Below, in pieces: positions 9,355 through 18,655 of a DNA stretch of 64,000 nucleotides. Source of the DNA: Culex pipiens pallens. Lineage: Eukaryota; Arthropoda; Insecta; Diptera; Culicidae. The DNA lies in contig NC_068938.1 of NCBI RefSeq assembly GCF_016801865.2, positions 111,414,141 to 111,478,140 of the forward strand, written 5' to 3'. Every line of letters starts with the position of its first letter. Positions within the stretch are counted from its first letter, which is position 1. A program made the translations under genes and the position numbers. Under the pieces are notes generated by a model. The model ran no database searches, was not told the DNA's origin, and was given only the letters and a program-made list of their open reading frames with translations.

Positions 9355-10812
9355 CACAGACAACAGACGTTTGGGCTCGATTCTTTACTTGTGTAAATCA
9401 TTGCTACAGATTTTTTAGTTGTGGCAATCCGTTTGTGGCGCTGCAGTCGCTTTGCCCTGACACATTGCCCACTGTCAAAATATCGCTTTCCGCCTACTGT
9501 CATTTTTCATTTTGTTGGTTTCCAACGTTTGTAATCGTTTGTTCTGGTTCTGGTGTTTGTGATCGCTTGCACTAGAAATCCGGTGGGGGAATCTGACGCG
9601 CCGGGGAGAACATTCAAGATTCATGCCTTTGGTATGGCGACGAGGGTTCACCGGAAGTGGCGGCACTTGAAGGTGGGGTGGGTTTCGAGAGCGTTGAAGA
9701 GGTTGATGTCTTAACGTGAAGACTTCCATCATTTTCATGATTTTTCGTTCAAAGATATAAATTTTGCGTCGCTTTCAATATTTTGACTAAATTCCTTCAA
9801 CAAGTTGTTAAGAATAGTGCCCTACACATGCTGATTCCTTTTGGTAACGATTATCCCATTCCTTGTAAAGTTATGAAAATCGTCATTAATCAATGATTGC
9901 CAACTAGGATATCAATGATTGTGCCACAAAAATATATAAATATTGAAACACAACTGCTTAAGATCAAAAATTCCTTCAGTGGCTTCAAGAAGGCAACAAC
10001 CGGCACATGCTGATTCAGTTTGGTGCAGAAATTCGTTAAATTGAATTTAGCACAGAATATTTTATAGTGATGATCAATTTTCTTCGAAAATGATCAACGG
10101 CTTCACCTTAAAGGTGAGCGTTGAAATGATCGTGGTAGCTGGTTTGTCGGTTCCGGAGATAATCTTCGGAATGCGGTCGTTTGGGGCAAAAACGTTTACG
10201 GGGTTGGCCGTGATAATAGCTCTTGCTGACGGCGCCGATGACATCCAGACTTTACCGTGTCATACCTTGCTGTTTTTCCTTCTTCGACAATTCCGGATTG
10301 TTTCGTTTCTGGTTCGGAATCTTTTATCCTCCAAGAAACGCTTGCCCATCCTCCCGATTTCCACCGGGTCTCCTCCTCCTTTTTGCTCACCTCTGTTGGT
10401 TTTGTTTATAAACACAACCAGCAAGAATTTTACAGCCTCAAGCGCGGCCTTGGTTGCTGTGTTTAAAAAAGCAACAGATTAGACTATTTTTTTAAATATC
10501 GATAACTAAATGAAAAAAAAACTTCCATGTGCTCGTAAATCGTGTTAATTAATAATTAAAGTAGATTTACTATAGCATAAAAACATAATCTTTACCTTTT
10601 AATTTTTTTTTCGAAAAATTGAAATAATATATTTTTTAAACATTTCTGGGTGATGCATTTTCAAACACACCTTCTCAGAAAACCATTATGGCTGCTTTAG
10701 AGAGTGGCAATAGGCTAACAGATGGCGCTAGTAGATTAGCAGGATGCGGCAGCCATGTTTTACACACGATTTTCAAAATATGTTGTTCTAGCCGCTACGT
10801 CTGTTGTCTGTG
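9355..10812. mobile_element. DNA transposon derivative, CACAGACAACAGACGT termini
   Basis: 16-bp inverted repeats: cacagacaacagacgt at 9355-9370 and its reverse complement at 10797-10812. The 7-bp cctaaat is duplicated on each side (9348-9354 and 10813-10819). The 1.46-kb body has open frames at 10090-10482 (plus) and 9475-9738 (minus), but neither resembles a transposase. It is likely a non-autonomous element that has captured other sequence. Confidence 0.85.
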
Positions 10813-10819
10813 CCTAAAT

Positions 10820-11228
10820 CTACTACTGCGTAACAGTGTTACACCGTAACAGTGTTACACCGGAACACACGAGCCATGGTTCATGGTTCACTGAACCAGG
10901 ATTGAACCACAAAAGGAGGCTTAAGCCGAACCAATTTTATTGGTGAATCTAGCCTAACCGGTTCATTTGGGAACTCTGGATTTCTGCATGCACTCGTGCA
11001 TGTCAAAAAGATGATTGCTCTCTCCTATCTTGTCTGCACGTTTGTTTGGTTTTTGTTTACCCTTCTGTGAACGCTCTCCAATTTTTGCGCGTTTGTTTTG
11101 TTTTGTTGACAGCTCGCGTGTTTGAATTTTAAATTCGGTCGTGTTTTTTCGAGGTCGATTTTCTTCTGTGAAATTATTTAAAAATCCTTCATTACTGTTG
11201 TGTTGTAAATAGCTTTAACTACGTAGAA
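10820..11228 (+). promoter_or_regulatory. Rad54 upstream region and presumed promoter
   Basis: It begins with a duplicated gtaacagtgttacaccg motif and ggttca repeat remnants, then single-copy sequence from about 10985. The 5' UTR must end at the ATG at 11229. No TATA box is evident. Confidence 0.45.
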
Positions 11229-14202
11229 ATGGTAAAAACATCGAATCTTCATTGTCTTTTAATTGGGTACTAAAGCCCTATGTCATTTTTTATGTACAAC
11301 GGTAAAAAACACGATTAAAAACAATTTCTGATCACTTTTTTTCATTTTAATGCAAAATTTTTTTTTGACAAGACAGCATTTTTTCGGTGGATCAACTATG
11401 GTCCCCTTGGAACGAGCTGTCAAGTAGGAGCTTTTCTGTCAAGAAGGACCGCGAGGTTAATTTTTCAAAATTGATTTAAAAATTCATTTTAAACTCTTTG
11501 TGGTCATACAAAGGGTCATTGTACTCAGAAAAATAAGCTTTATCGCTGTAAACAATAATATCAGCAATCTAAGCTTCATTTTAGGACCCAATTTAATCTC
11601 GAGTTTTCCCCGCAGCGTAAAAGCCTCGCCCCGAGCCAATGTTCCCCGGCAAACGGTGCCTTCAAGAGTCCGTTCCTTAACGCTCCAAAGCGGCCCCGGG
11701 AATGTCGCGAACGGAACAGCAAGCTCAAGGACACCGGCGGCGGTGGTCCTTCCCCACCGAAGCTGTCCGCGTCCGAGTACGAAATGATGATCACGAAGAT
11801 CCTGACGCGCCCGTTCAAGATCCCCATCGAGAACTACATCCCGGAACACACGACCCGGTGCCTGGGGATGAAGCGGCCACCGGCACGGCGCTCCCTGCAC
11901 GATCCGTACGCGTGCAACGCGCTGGTGCTGTTCACGCCGCAGGAACTGTCCGAGCACGACAAGCTCAAGGCGGACCAGGGCAAGGCCCAGGTTCACGTCG
12001 TGGTCGATCCGCTGCTGGGGAACATTCTGCGGCCACATCAGCGCGAGGGCGTGCGGTTCATGTACGAGTGCGTCACCGGCAAGCGGGGCGACTTCCAGGG
12101 CTGCATCATGGCCGATGAAATGGGGTGAGGAATTGAACTTTGAACTGATTTCTTCCAATCAAGCTTCTCTTTTGTCCCACAGACTTGGAAAGACGCTGCA
12201 ATGCATCACGCTGCTGTGGACGTTGCTGCGGCAGAGCCCGGACTGCAAGCCGGAAATCAACAAGGCGGTGATCGTTTGTCCGAGTTCGCTGGTTAAGAAT
12301 TGGTACAAAGAGTTTGGGAAGTGGCTCGGATGTCGCGTAAATTGTCTCTCGATCGATGGAGGTTCGAAGGAGCAAACGACGAAGCAGCTGGAGCAGTTTA
12401 TGGCCAATCAGAGTGCGCGCCAGGGAACGCCGGTGCTGATCATCAGCTACGAGACGTTCCGGCTGTACGCGGGCATTCTGAACAACTCGGAGGTGGGAGC
12501 GGTGTTGTGCGACGAGGGTCATCGGCTGAAGAACTGCGAGAATCTCACCTATCAGGCGTTGATGGGACTGAAGACGAAGCGGCGGGTGCTGCTGTCGGGG
12601 ACGCCGATTCAGAACGATTTGACCGAGTACTACAGCCTGCTGCACTTTGTCAACCCCGGGATGTTGGGCTCATCGAATGTGAGTAATAGTTCAATTTAAC
12701 TTAATTCAATAGATGTTGAAAGTCAAAGTGTCGGTTTACGATAGCTGCCGGGAACTTCGATATCTGAAGGCTTAAAACATTTCAAAAGCCAAACATAATT
12801 TAACAAGCAAAATCTCAAAGTTAATCAAGTCCCCTTCCTTCCGCAGGAATTCCGCCGCCAGTTCGAGAATCCCATCCTCCGCGGCCAGGACGCCAACTCG
12901 ACGGAATCGGAGCGAGAAAAGGCCACCGAACGACTTCAGGAGCTGTCCGCGCTCGTAAATCGCTGTATGATCCGACGAACGAGCTCGCTACTCACCAAAT
13001 ACCTGCCGATCAAGTTCGAGATGGTCGTCTGCGTGAAAATGACCGACGTCCAGACGGAACTGTACAAGAGCTTCCTCCAGTCGGACTCGATCCGACGCTC
13101 GGTGCTGGAAAAGTCCGAGGTGAAGGCCAGTTTGACGGCACTGTCGAACATTACGGCGCTGAAGAAGCTGTGCAACCATCCGGATTTGGTGTACGAAAAG
13201 ATTAAGGAGCGCGCGGAAGGGTTCGAGGAGGCATACAAGATCCTGCCGGCGAATTACAGCGCGAAGGAGGTGCGGCCGGAATTTGGCGGGAAGTTGATGG
13301 TGCTGGATTGTATGCTGGCGAGCATCAAGATGAACACGAACGACAAGATTGTGCTGGTGTCGAACTACACGCAGACGTTGGATCTGTTTGAGAAGTTGTG
13401 CCGGAAGCGGGGTTACGGGTACGTCCGGTTGGACGGAACGATGACGATCAAGAAGCGCGGGAAGGTCGTGGACGAGTTCAACAAGCCGGACTCGAAGGAG
13501 TTTATCTTTATGCTGAGCTCGAAGGCCGGAGGTTGCGGGTTGAATCTGATCGGGGCGAACCGGTTGGTGATGTTCGATCCGGACTGGAATCCGGCCAACG
13601 ACGAGCAAGCGATGGCGCGGGTTTGGCGCGATGGCCAGAAGAAGCCGTGCTTCATCTATCGGCTGCTGGCGACCGGCTCGATCGAGGAGAAGATCTTCCA
13701 GCGGCAAACGCACAAGAAGGCACTCTCGAACACGGTCGTGGACAACGACGAAGACGGCCAGCGGCACTTTACCCAGGACGACCTGAAGGATCTGTTCCGG
13801 CTGGACGAAGCGACCATCTCGGACACGCACTCGATCTTCAAGTGCAAACGGTGCGTCAACGCGATCCAGGTCAAGCTGCCCCCGGAGGACAGTGACTGCA
13901 CCTCGGATCTTGCCCACTGGTATCACTGCGCCAACAACAAGGGCATCCCGGACGACATCCTGTCCAAGTCGTGGGACATTACCAAGTGCGTGTCGTTTGT
14001 GTTTCATCACCGGTCGAACAGCGCCGTCGTCGAGCAGCAAATTGCCGAGCAGAAGCGGCTGGATGCGGCGAAGGGTGGGAAGAAGAAGGAGGAGGAGGAC
14101 GAGGAGGAAGACGTCGTAGAAGCGAGCGATGAGGACAAGGAGAACGACGACGATGATGGGTCCGAGCCGGATGACGGAAAAGACGAGGATTTCGTACTGT
14201 AA
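11229..14202 (+). CDS. Rad54: RAD54 DNA-repair translocase (okra orthologue), complete
   Basis: SWI2/SNF2-family double-stranded DNA translocase that acts with Rad51 in homologous recombination in the nucleus. Exons: 11229-11231 (only the ATG), 11616-12124, 12183-12678, 12847-14202; all introns are GT-AG (GTAAAA, GTGAGG, GTGAGT donors). The predicted 787 aa compares with about 750-785 in human and fly. Splicing the lone ATG to 11616 gives MRKSLAPSQ, matching the conserved Rad54 N-terminus MRRSLAPSQ, which fixes the start. Helicase motifs: I DEMGLGKT (168-175, Lys174, split by intron 2), II DEGH (281-284), III SGTPIQND (309-316), IV VLVSNYTQTLD, V SSKAGGCGLNLIG (from 560), VI QAMARVWRDGQ (from 590). 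A C-terminal CKRC...HWYHC Cys/His region precedes a long acidic tail (KKEEEDEEED to the end) that is longer than in human. All key residues are intact and no frameshift is present. A MITE occupies intron 1. Confidence 0.97.
11262..11592. mobile_element. MITE filling Rad54 intron 1, TTGGGTACTAAA termini
   Basis: Inverted termini ttgggtactaaa / tttaggacccaa; a 5-bp tttaa flank on each side may be the target duplication. An inverted homologue lies at 17185-18177. Removing about 330 bp would leave an intron of about 50 bp, the usual size here, so the insertion explains why intron 1 (11232-11615, 384 bp) is long. Confidence 0.8.
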
Positions 14203-14260
14203 GAGAGAGAGAGGGAGAGTTGTTATTTGTTGGCGTTTGGCGAAATAAACATTTATTAAA
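14203..14260 (+). terminator. Rad54 3' end with polyadenylation signal
   Basis: AATAAA at 14244-14249, 42 bases past the stop codon; cleavage is expected within the next 10-30 bases. Confidence 0.7.
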
Positions 14261-14264
14261 CAAT

Positions 14265-14470
14265 AATTAAATGTCAGTCTCTTCAGTGCTGACTCCGATA
14301 CATTCCAGCAGCAAGAGACGAAATCTACCGAAGCGTCCGTAATATCACACCCACTAAGGGTCAAATATTTCAGGTTTGGATTCTGGCTTATAACGGACAC
14401 AATTTCGTCGGTGATGCAACCCATTCGCTCGAAAACAATAATTGTCTGCAGCTGGTGACATTGAAGGATG
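14265..14470 (-). pseudogene. Leucine-rich-repeat (F-box/LRR-like) gene fragment
   Basis: The minus strand reads an LRR-like stretch: QLQTIIVFERMGCITDEI, then NPNLKYLTLSGCDITDAS and WNVSESALKRL. The spacing of L-x-x-L-x-L-x-x-C and the ITD signature match cysteine-containing LRRs of F-box proteins. A stop lies just upstream in frame (about 14494), no start is seen, and the frame runs into Rad54 antisense at its 3' side. It is a fragment or pseudogene converging on Rad54. It could also be one exon of a gene on the minus strand, since splice sites were not resolved. Confidence 0.45.
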
Positions 14471-14886
14471 AACTGGACGAGTCAATGGCTCGGGAATTCT
14501 TCGTACTCATGAAATTCTTTTAAATTCAAATTTTACTGCCGTTCAGGAATGCTCACGTACTTGGTTCGTAGTTTACTCGTTCTAGTGATTTCGAATTTTT
14601 CAATGAATTTTTTTTTAGTTTTAAATTAGGATTAGTTGTTAAAATGTTTTTTTTTCTTTTTTACTCAAATGTATTCGATTCAATGCAATATTTAATGTAA
14701 AACAATTTGAAGTAAATAAAATAAATGTGATCAGTTAATAATAAAACGAAAAATACAACAAAGATGAAGAGCATTAGGCCATACCACTTAGCATGTAATA
14801 GAAATGTAATTATTTTAAGAAAGTTATATTATAAAGACATATTTAATAAAAACAAAATGTTGACGTCCAACGAGGGGACGTCCAAC
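14471..14886. other. AT-rich intergenic sequence
   Basis: No coding frame or repeat termini recognised. The direct repeat gacgtccaac occurs at 14862-14871 and 14877-14886, next to the MITE target duplication. Confidence 0.5.
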
Positions 14887-15160
14887 CAGGGATGCCAGAT
14901 ACACAGATTTGTCTGTGTTTCACAGACTTTTGAGCTTGTGTCAGACATTTTTTGAGGCGCACAGACTTTTAAAAAACTTCATTAAATTAAATTTTGTAAT
15001 CTTTTTTGTCGAAATTTATTTTGTTAGACTTCGAATGCTTAAAAACGCGATTTCTGATGTATTTCAATGAATGTGAATTGATATATTTGAATTTTAGACA
15101 AATGCACAGACATACACAGACTTTTTTACAGACATTTTTAAAAACCAAGTGGCATCCCTG
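14887..15160. mobile_element. hAT-type MITE, CAGGGATGCCA termini
   Basis: Termini cagggatgcca / tggcatccctg with an exact 8-bp duplication cgtccaac (14879-14886 and 15161-15168). The interior carries repeated cacagac motifs in both orientations. No ORF of note. Confidence 0.92.
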
Positions 15161-15171
15161 CGTCCAACCCA

Positions 15172-16269
15172 CACTGAAAGAAATCAACATAGTAAAATCA
15201 AATGCTTTTTCACGTGAGCTACTCCAAAAAGCAACACGATAATTTCACATGCTTTTCCCTTGACTCTCACATGCTTTTAATGTGAGATGAATGTGGAAAT
15301 CACTCAGCACCAGCTGATCGCTGGCCAAAAACAAATTCATTCTCATTTCGCATGGTGTTCACGTGAGATGCAAATGAATTGCACATCGATTCGCCCCAAT
15401 CGACTTATCCTTTGATTTTGAAGTGAAAGTCACGTGAGATTCAAATGAATTGAATTTGATTTGCCTCAATCGACATTTCCTTTGGTTTTGAAGTGAGAAG
15501 TCACGTTAGAATCATATGTTTATGTTTAGCCAGTGATTTCATAAAGTAAGATGGCGAGAAAGCAAATGCTCATTGTTTGAGCTCTAATTTAAAAAATGGA
15601 AAAGAAAATGGAAAAATTATGGTAGGTACTAATTTACTTTTATTTATGGAAACGGTAATCAATAAAATACATATTTCATCACTTTTCCAGGGAATAGAGT
15701 TCCGGAATTAAATTTCTTAGGAAAAATACGGCCAGCCGAGGAAAAAAGGCGTTCTGGGACAAGTTCTGGGAGCAGTTGCCGCCAGTGCTGATTCCCGCGA
15801 TGGCCACAAAGTACACAACCATCCTGGCGTGGTCGGAAGGAGCTGCTACTCCTATGCGGATTGATGCTTTTTAACATTTACAAAAAATGGCCAAGATCCG
15901 CACCATCGTCATCGTCTTTAAAAATGGAAGAAAACAAAGAAGACCAGTGACGTGATTTTTTTTTGTTTTATTATATGACATTATTGAGCTAAAGGGTGTA
16001 AAAATATAAATTTAAAAAAGCAATAAATATATTTTATTACGACCAAAAAATCACATGAAATCGAATGTAATTTCATTTAACAATCACAAGAACATCATTT
16101 CAATTTCAAGTGTGTCGCCACGTTAAGTTCACGTGTTTTTCTATTGAATTTACCGCGTCGCGCGATGAGAATTTTCGAAGTGATTTGCACATGACATTCA
16201 CATGCCATGTCGTATGGGGCAGATTCACGTGTGAAACATGTGATATTGCTGTGCGCCTTTCTTTCAGTG
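15172..16269. mobile_element. 1.1-kb non-autonomous element, CACTGAAAGAAA termini
   Basis: cactgaaagaaa (15172) and tttctttcagtg (16269) are inverted. It contains about two tandem copies of a 71-bp unit from 15360 with cacgtgaga motifs. At about 15735-15870 there is a short open stretch (KAFWDKFWEQLPPVLIPAM) that does not start with Met and is not recognised. Flanking ca dinucleotides are too short to prove a target duplication. Confidence 0.6.
15360..15505 (+). repeat. 71-bp tandem duplication
   Basis: cacgtgagat...caaatgaattg recurs at 15360 and 15431 with about 80-85% similarity by eye; a third partial start follows near 15503. Confidence 0.65.
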
Positions 16270-16282
16270 CAGTCACGAAATA

Positions 16283-16396
16283 TTCTAGCAGAGCTGTTTC
16301 TGTCAGAATCCTGCTAGAACGGTGGAACAAACCTGCTAGAATGCTGTAAGAATATCCAGCTCTGTAAGAAACCTGCTAGAATCCTGCTAGAACGTC
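16283..16396. repeat. Cluster of cctgctagaa repeats
   Basis: aatcctgctagaacg and variants occur four to five times, with agctctgtaagaaacc between them: an irregular tandem repeat or degraded MITE end. Confidence 0.6.
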
Positions 16397-16399
16397 GCG

Positions 16400-16821
16400 A
16401 CTGGGAAGCATCTAGCCATTTTTCACATTTTCCGACTCAGTTTTCTCTGAGCACTGAAATATTTTGTTCTGTCATATTTTTTCAAACAACCATCAGATGA
16501 AGTTAATTTTTATGAAAATGAGTGATTCACTCACAGATTACGACATTTATGGGGATTGAAGCGGCGGGCGAAGCAGCAATGGATGGCCTGCTTCCGGAAA
16601 CCCGAAGGCGCTTCTTCCGAAGGAAGCATGGCCTGAGCAGTACATTGGGCACTTTTTCCGACGTACCTACTCTTGCTTCGCTACTTGCAGATTTCTATAC
16701 AAACAACTTTTTTTTATGTTTTTAGTGATTATTGCTTGCGTGTTTCCTCTAAAACTGATTTCCATTTGATATCCGATGAAAATGATTTTTAGAATCAAAT
16801 ACTAAATCAACTAATTTCCCA
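16400..16821. other. Unassigned GC-richer stretch, no gene called
   Basis: A short frame reads KMSDSLTDYDIYGD just before a stop (about 16510-16560); another reads to 16725. Neither is long enough or recognisable. Confidence 0.35.
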
Positions 16822-17002
16822 TATCCAGGTTTTTAAGCGAAGATGGCGTTCGAATGGTGAACGTCCGAAATGTCAAAATCGCGCAGTAGCATCAACATTA
16901 GAAAAAAATGTGGATGTTTTTCGTAATGTTGGTATCACTGCGTGATTTTGACATTTCGGGCGTTCATCATTCTAACGCCCTTTTCGTTTAAAAATCTGGA
17001 TA
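16822..17002. mobile_element. Palindromic MITE with long terminal inverted repeats
   Basis: Arms of about 65 bp: tatccaggtttttaagcg ... gaaatgtcaaaatcgcgcag pairs with ctgcgtgattttgacatttc ... aaaaatctggata. Almost the entire 180 bp is hairpin. Confidence 0.8.
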
Positions 17003-17040
17003 CATAGTAAATACTATTTGCTATTTAAAACGTTTGTTTT

Positions 17041-17173
17041 GACAGTGTGGGTAAGCGCCGTTTAAAAAGTGACAGTTCGTCACTTTTTAGTTTGAATTTG
17101 AACAACCAACGGGGTACAAACTAAAAAAGCGTCAAACGAAAAAGTGACCAACCACCGGGAGTTGAGTGTACCT
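17041..17173 (-). mobile_element. Truncated copy of the CACTCAACCC MITE
   Basis: It matches the reverse complement of one side of 17761-17998, ending ccaccgggagttgagtg before TA. The other half is missing. Confidence 0.75.
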
Positions 17174-17513
17174 CCGTTTGACTATTGGGTTCTAAAATAA
17201 AGCTTACATTGCTGATATTATAGATTACAGTGATAGAGCTTATTTTTCTGAGTACAATGACCCTTTAAACGACCGCAAAGGATTCAAAATGGATTTTTAA
17301 TTCAATTTTGAAAAATTTACTTCACGACCCTTCTTGACAGAAAAGGTCCTGCTTGACAGTTCGTTTCAAGGGGACCATAGTTGATCCATCGAAAAAATGT
17401 TGTATTGTTAATGTTTTTTTTTGCGTTAAAATAAAAGAAAAAGTGATCAGAAATGGTTTTTAATCTTGTTTTTTTTTTACCGTTGTACATAAAAATTTAC
17501 ATAGGGTTTTAGT

Positions 17514-18165
17514 CAAGGGGTTGGAAACTCTTAAGGCTAGTATGCAGATCGGAAGGAAAGGGGTCAAGAAACAGCTTTACGAACAGCAGAACTAAGGAAA
17601 GGGAGCGATTTCTTGGGGCTTTTCTTCACCCTCTCTGACTTACTTGCGCTGCCGCTGTTGCCCATTTGATTTTTTTCTTGACCGGTTCCTTCCGAAGTGG
17701 GTATACCGCTTTAGAGCTATAATTATTTTGTTAACCAGTATATCAAAATATATGTTGGTACACTCAACCCCCGGTGGTTGGTCACTTTTTCGTTTGACAC
17801 TTTTTTAGTTTGTACCCCGTTGGTTGGTCAAAGTCAAACTAAAAAGTGACGAACTGTCACTTTTTACACGGGACTCACACATACTATCAAACAAAACGTT
17901 TGGTAGTAAGTGTGAGCTCTGTGTAAAGAGGGTGTCAAACTAAAAAGTGACCCCGTTCGTTTGACAACAGTTGGTGTCAAACCATCGGGGTTTCAGTGTA
18001 TACTTATTATTTTCTTTACATATCGCCAGTATACTAACCAATATACTGAGAGTATCTTAATATACTAACAGATTATTTCTTTTCGGTTAGTATACTAACA
18101 AGTATACTGGAATATCTTTAGTATACTCAATATTCTTAAGTAATATTAGAGTTTCCAGCCCCTTG
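17514..18165. mobile_element. hAT MITE, second copy, with its own nested insert
   Basis: Same termini as 3171-3402 (caaggggttggaaactc / gtttccagccccttg). The 8-bp duplication gttttagt is exact (17506-17513, 18166-18173). Compared with the 232-bp copy it has an extra segment near 17540-17705 and an inserted TA-MITE. Confidence 0.92.
17761..17998. mobile_element. TA-target MITE nested in the hAT MITE
   Basis: Termini cactcaacccccggtggt and the partner ending atcggggtttcagtg, flanked by TA at 17759-17760 and 17999-18000. The first hAT copy (3171-3402) lacks it and shows the empty TA site, giving a clear insertion order. Confidence 0.9.
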
Positions 18166-18179
18166 GTTTTAGTACCCAA

Positions 18180-18655
18180 TTCTCGTGCTTCGATTGGTAC
18201 TTTTGGTTTGATTATTATAATAATCTCCAGGTTCTCTAGTACATAGTCCTACGTCAAATCAAATTGAATACTCGGTGAACGTACCCCATCTGGCTGTCAA
18301 AATTACTGACGTCATCGCAAATCAGAAAATCAAAACAAACACACAAGGCAAGCAAAAGCAGTGATGCAGTCGTGTTGTAAATTTTGAAGAAAAAGTTCAA
18401 AATTCTGTGATTTTGTTTAATCATTCTTGATTATGTCCAAAGATTAGTGTTAGTTGCGTGTTTTAGTGTTACTTCCGAATGGCAATACAAGTGTTACGGT
18501 CCAAATTCGTTCCAACCCGCCAAACCAATCGATTCGCAGCGTTCGGCTTTGTTTTGATTTGATTCCGTAAAAAAAATAATCCCCAAGTTTCCCTGACTTG
18601 AGCCATATTTGGATTAGCTGTGGGATTGAGTCGGTGAATCACACAATCCGACGAG
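18180..18655 (+). promoter_or_regulatory. ABHD13 upstream region with perfect CRE
   Basis: Single-copy sequence between the nested transposons and the ATG at 18656. A perfect cAMP-response-element palindrome TGACGTCA lies at 18307-18314. The 5' UTR start is unknown. Confidence 0.5.

Larger units (their letters stand above)
17185..18177 (-). mobile_element. Copy of the TTGGG MITE carrying a nested hAT MITE
   Basis: 17187-17513 plus 18166-18177 match the reverse complement of 11262-11592 (Rad54 intron 1). The element is split by the hAT insertion at 17514-18165. Confidence 0.85.

Noticed and set aside
10070..10480. HP1-like chromo-shadow domain remnant
   Set aside because: A few residues on the minus strand (KIISGTD, LTFKVK) resemble the domain, but order, spacing and frame are not maintained.
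12988..14424. 478-codon minus-strand open frame across Rad54
   Set aside because: It is the antisense shadow of Rad54 exon 4, open because of codon bias. Only its first ~50 codons, outside Rad54, carry an LRR-like pattern.
16510..16725. Small gene in the GC-richer stretch
   Set aside because: Two short frames in different phases, no domain, and no consistent splice sites.
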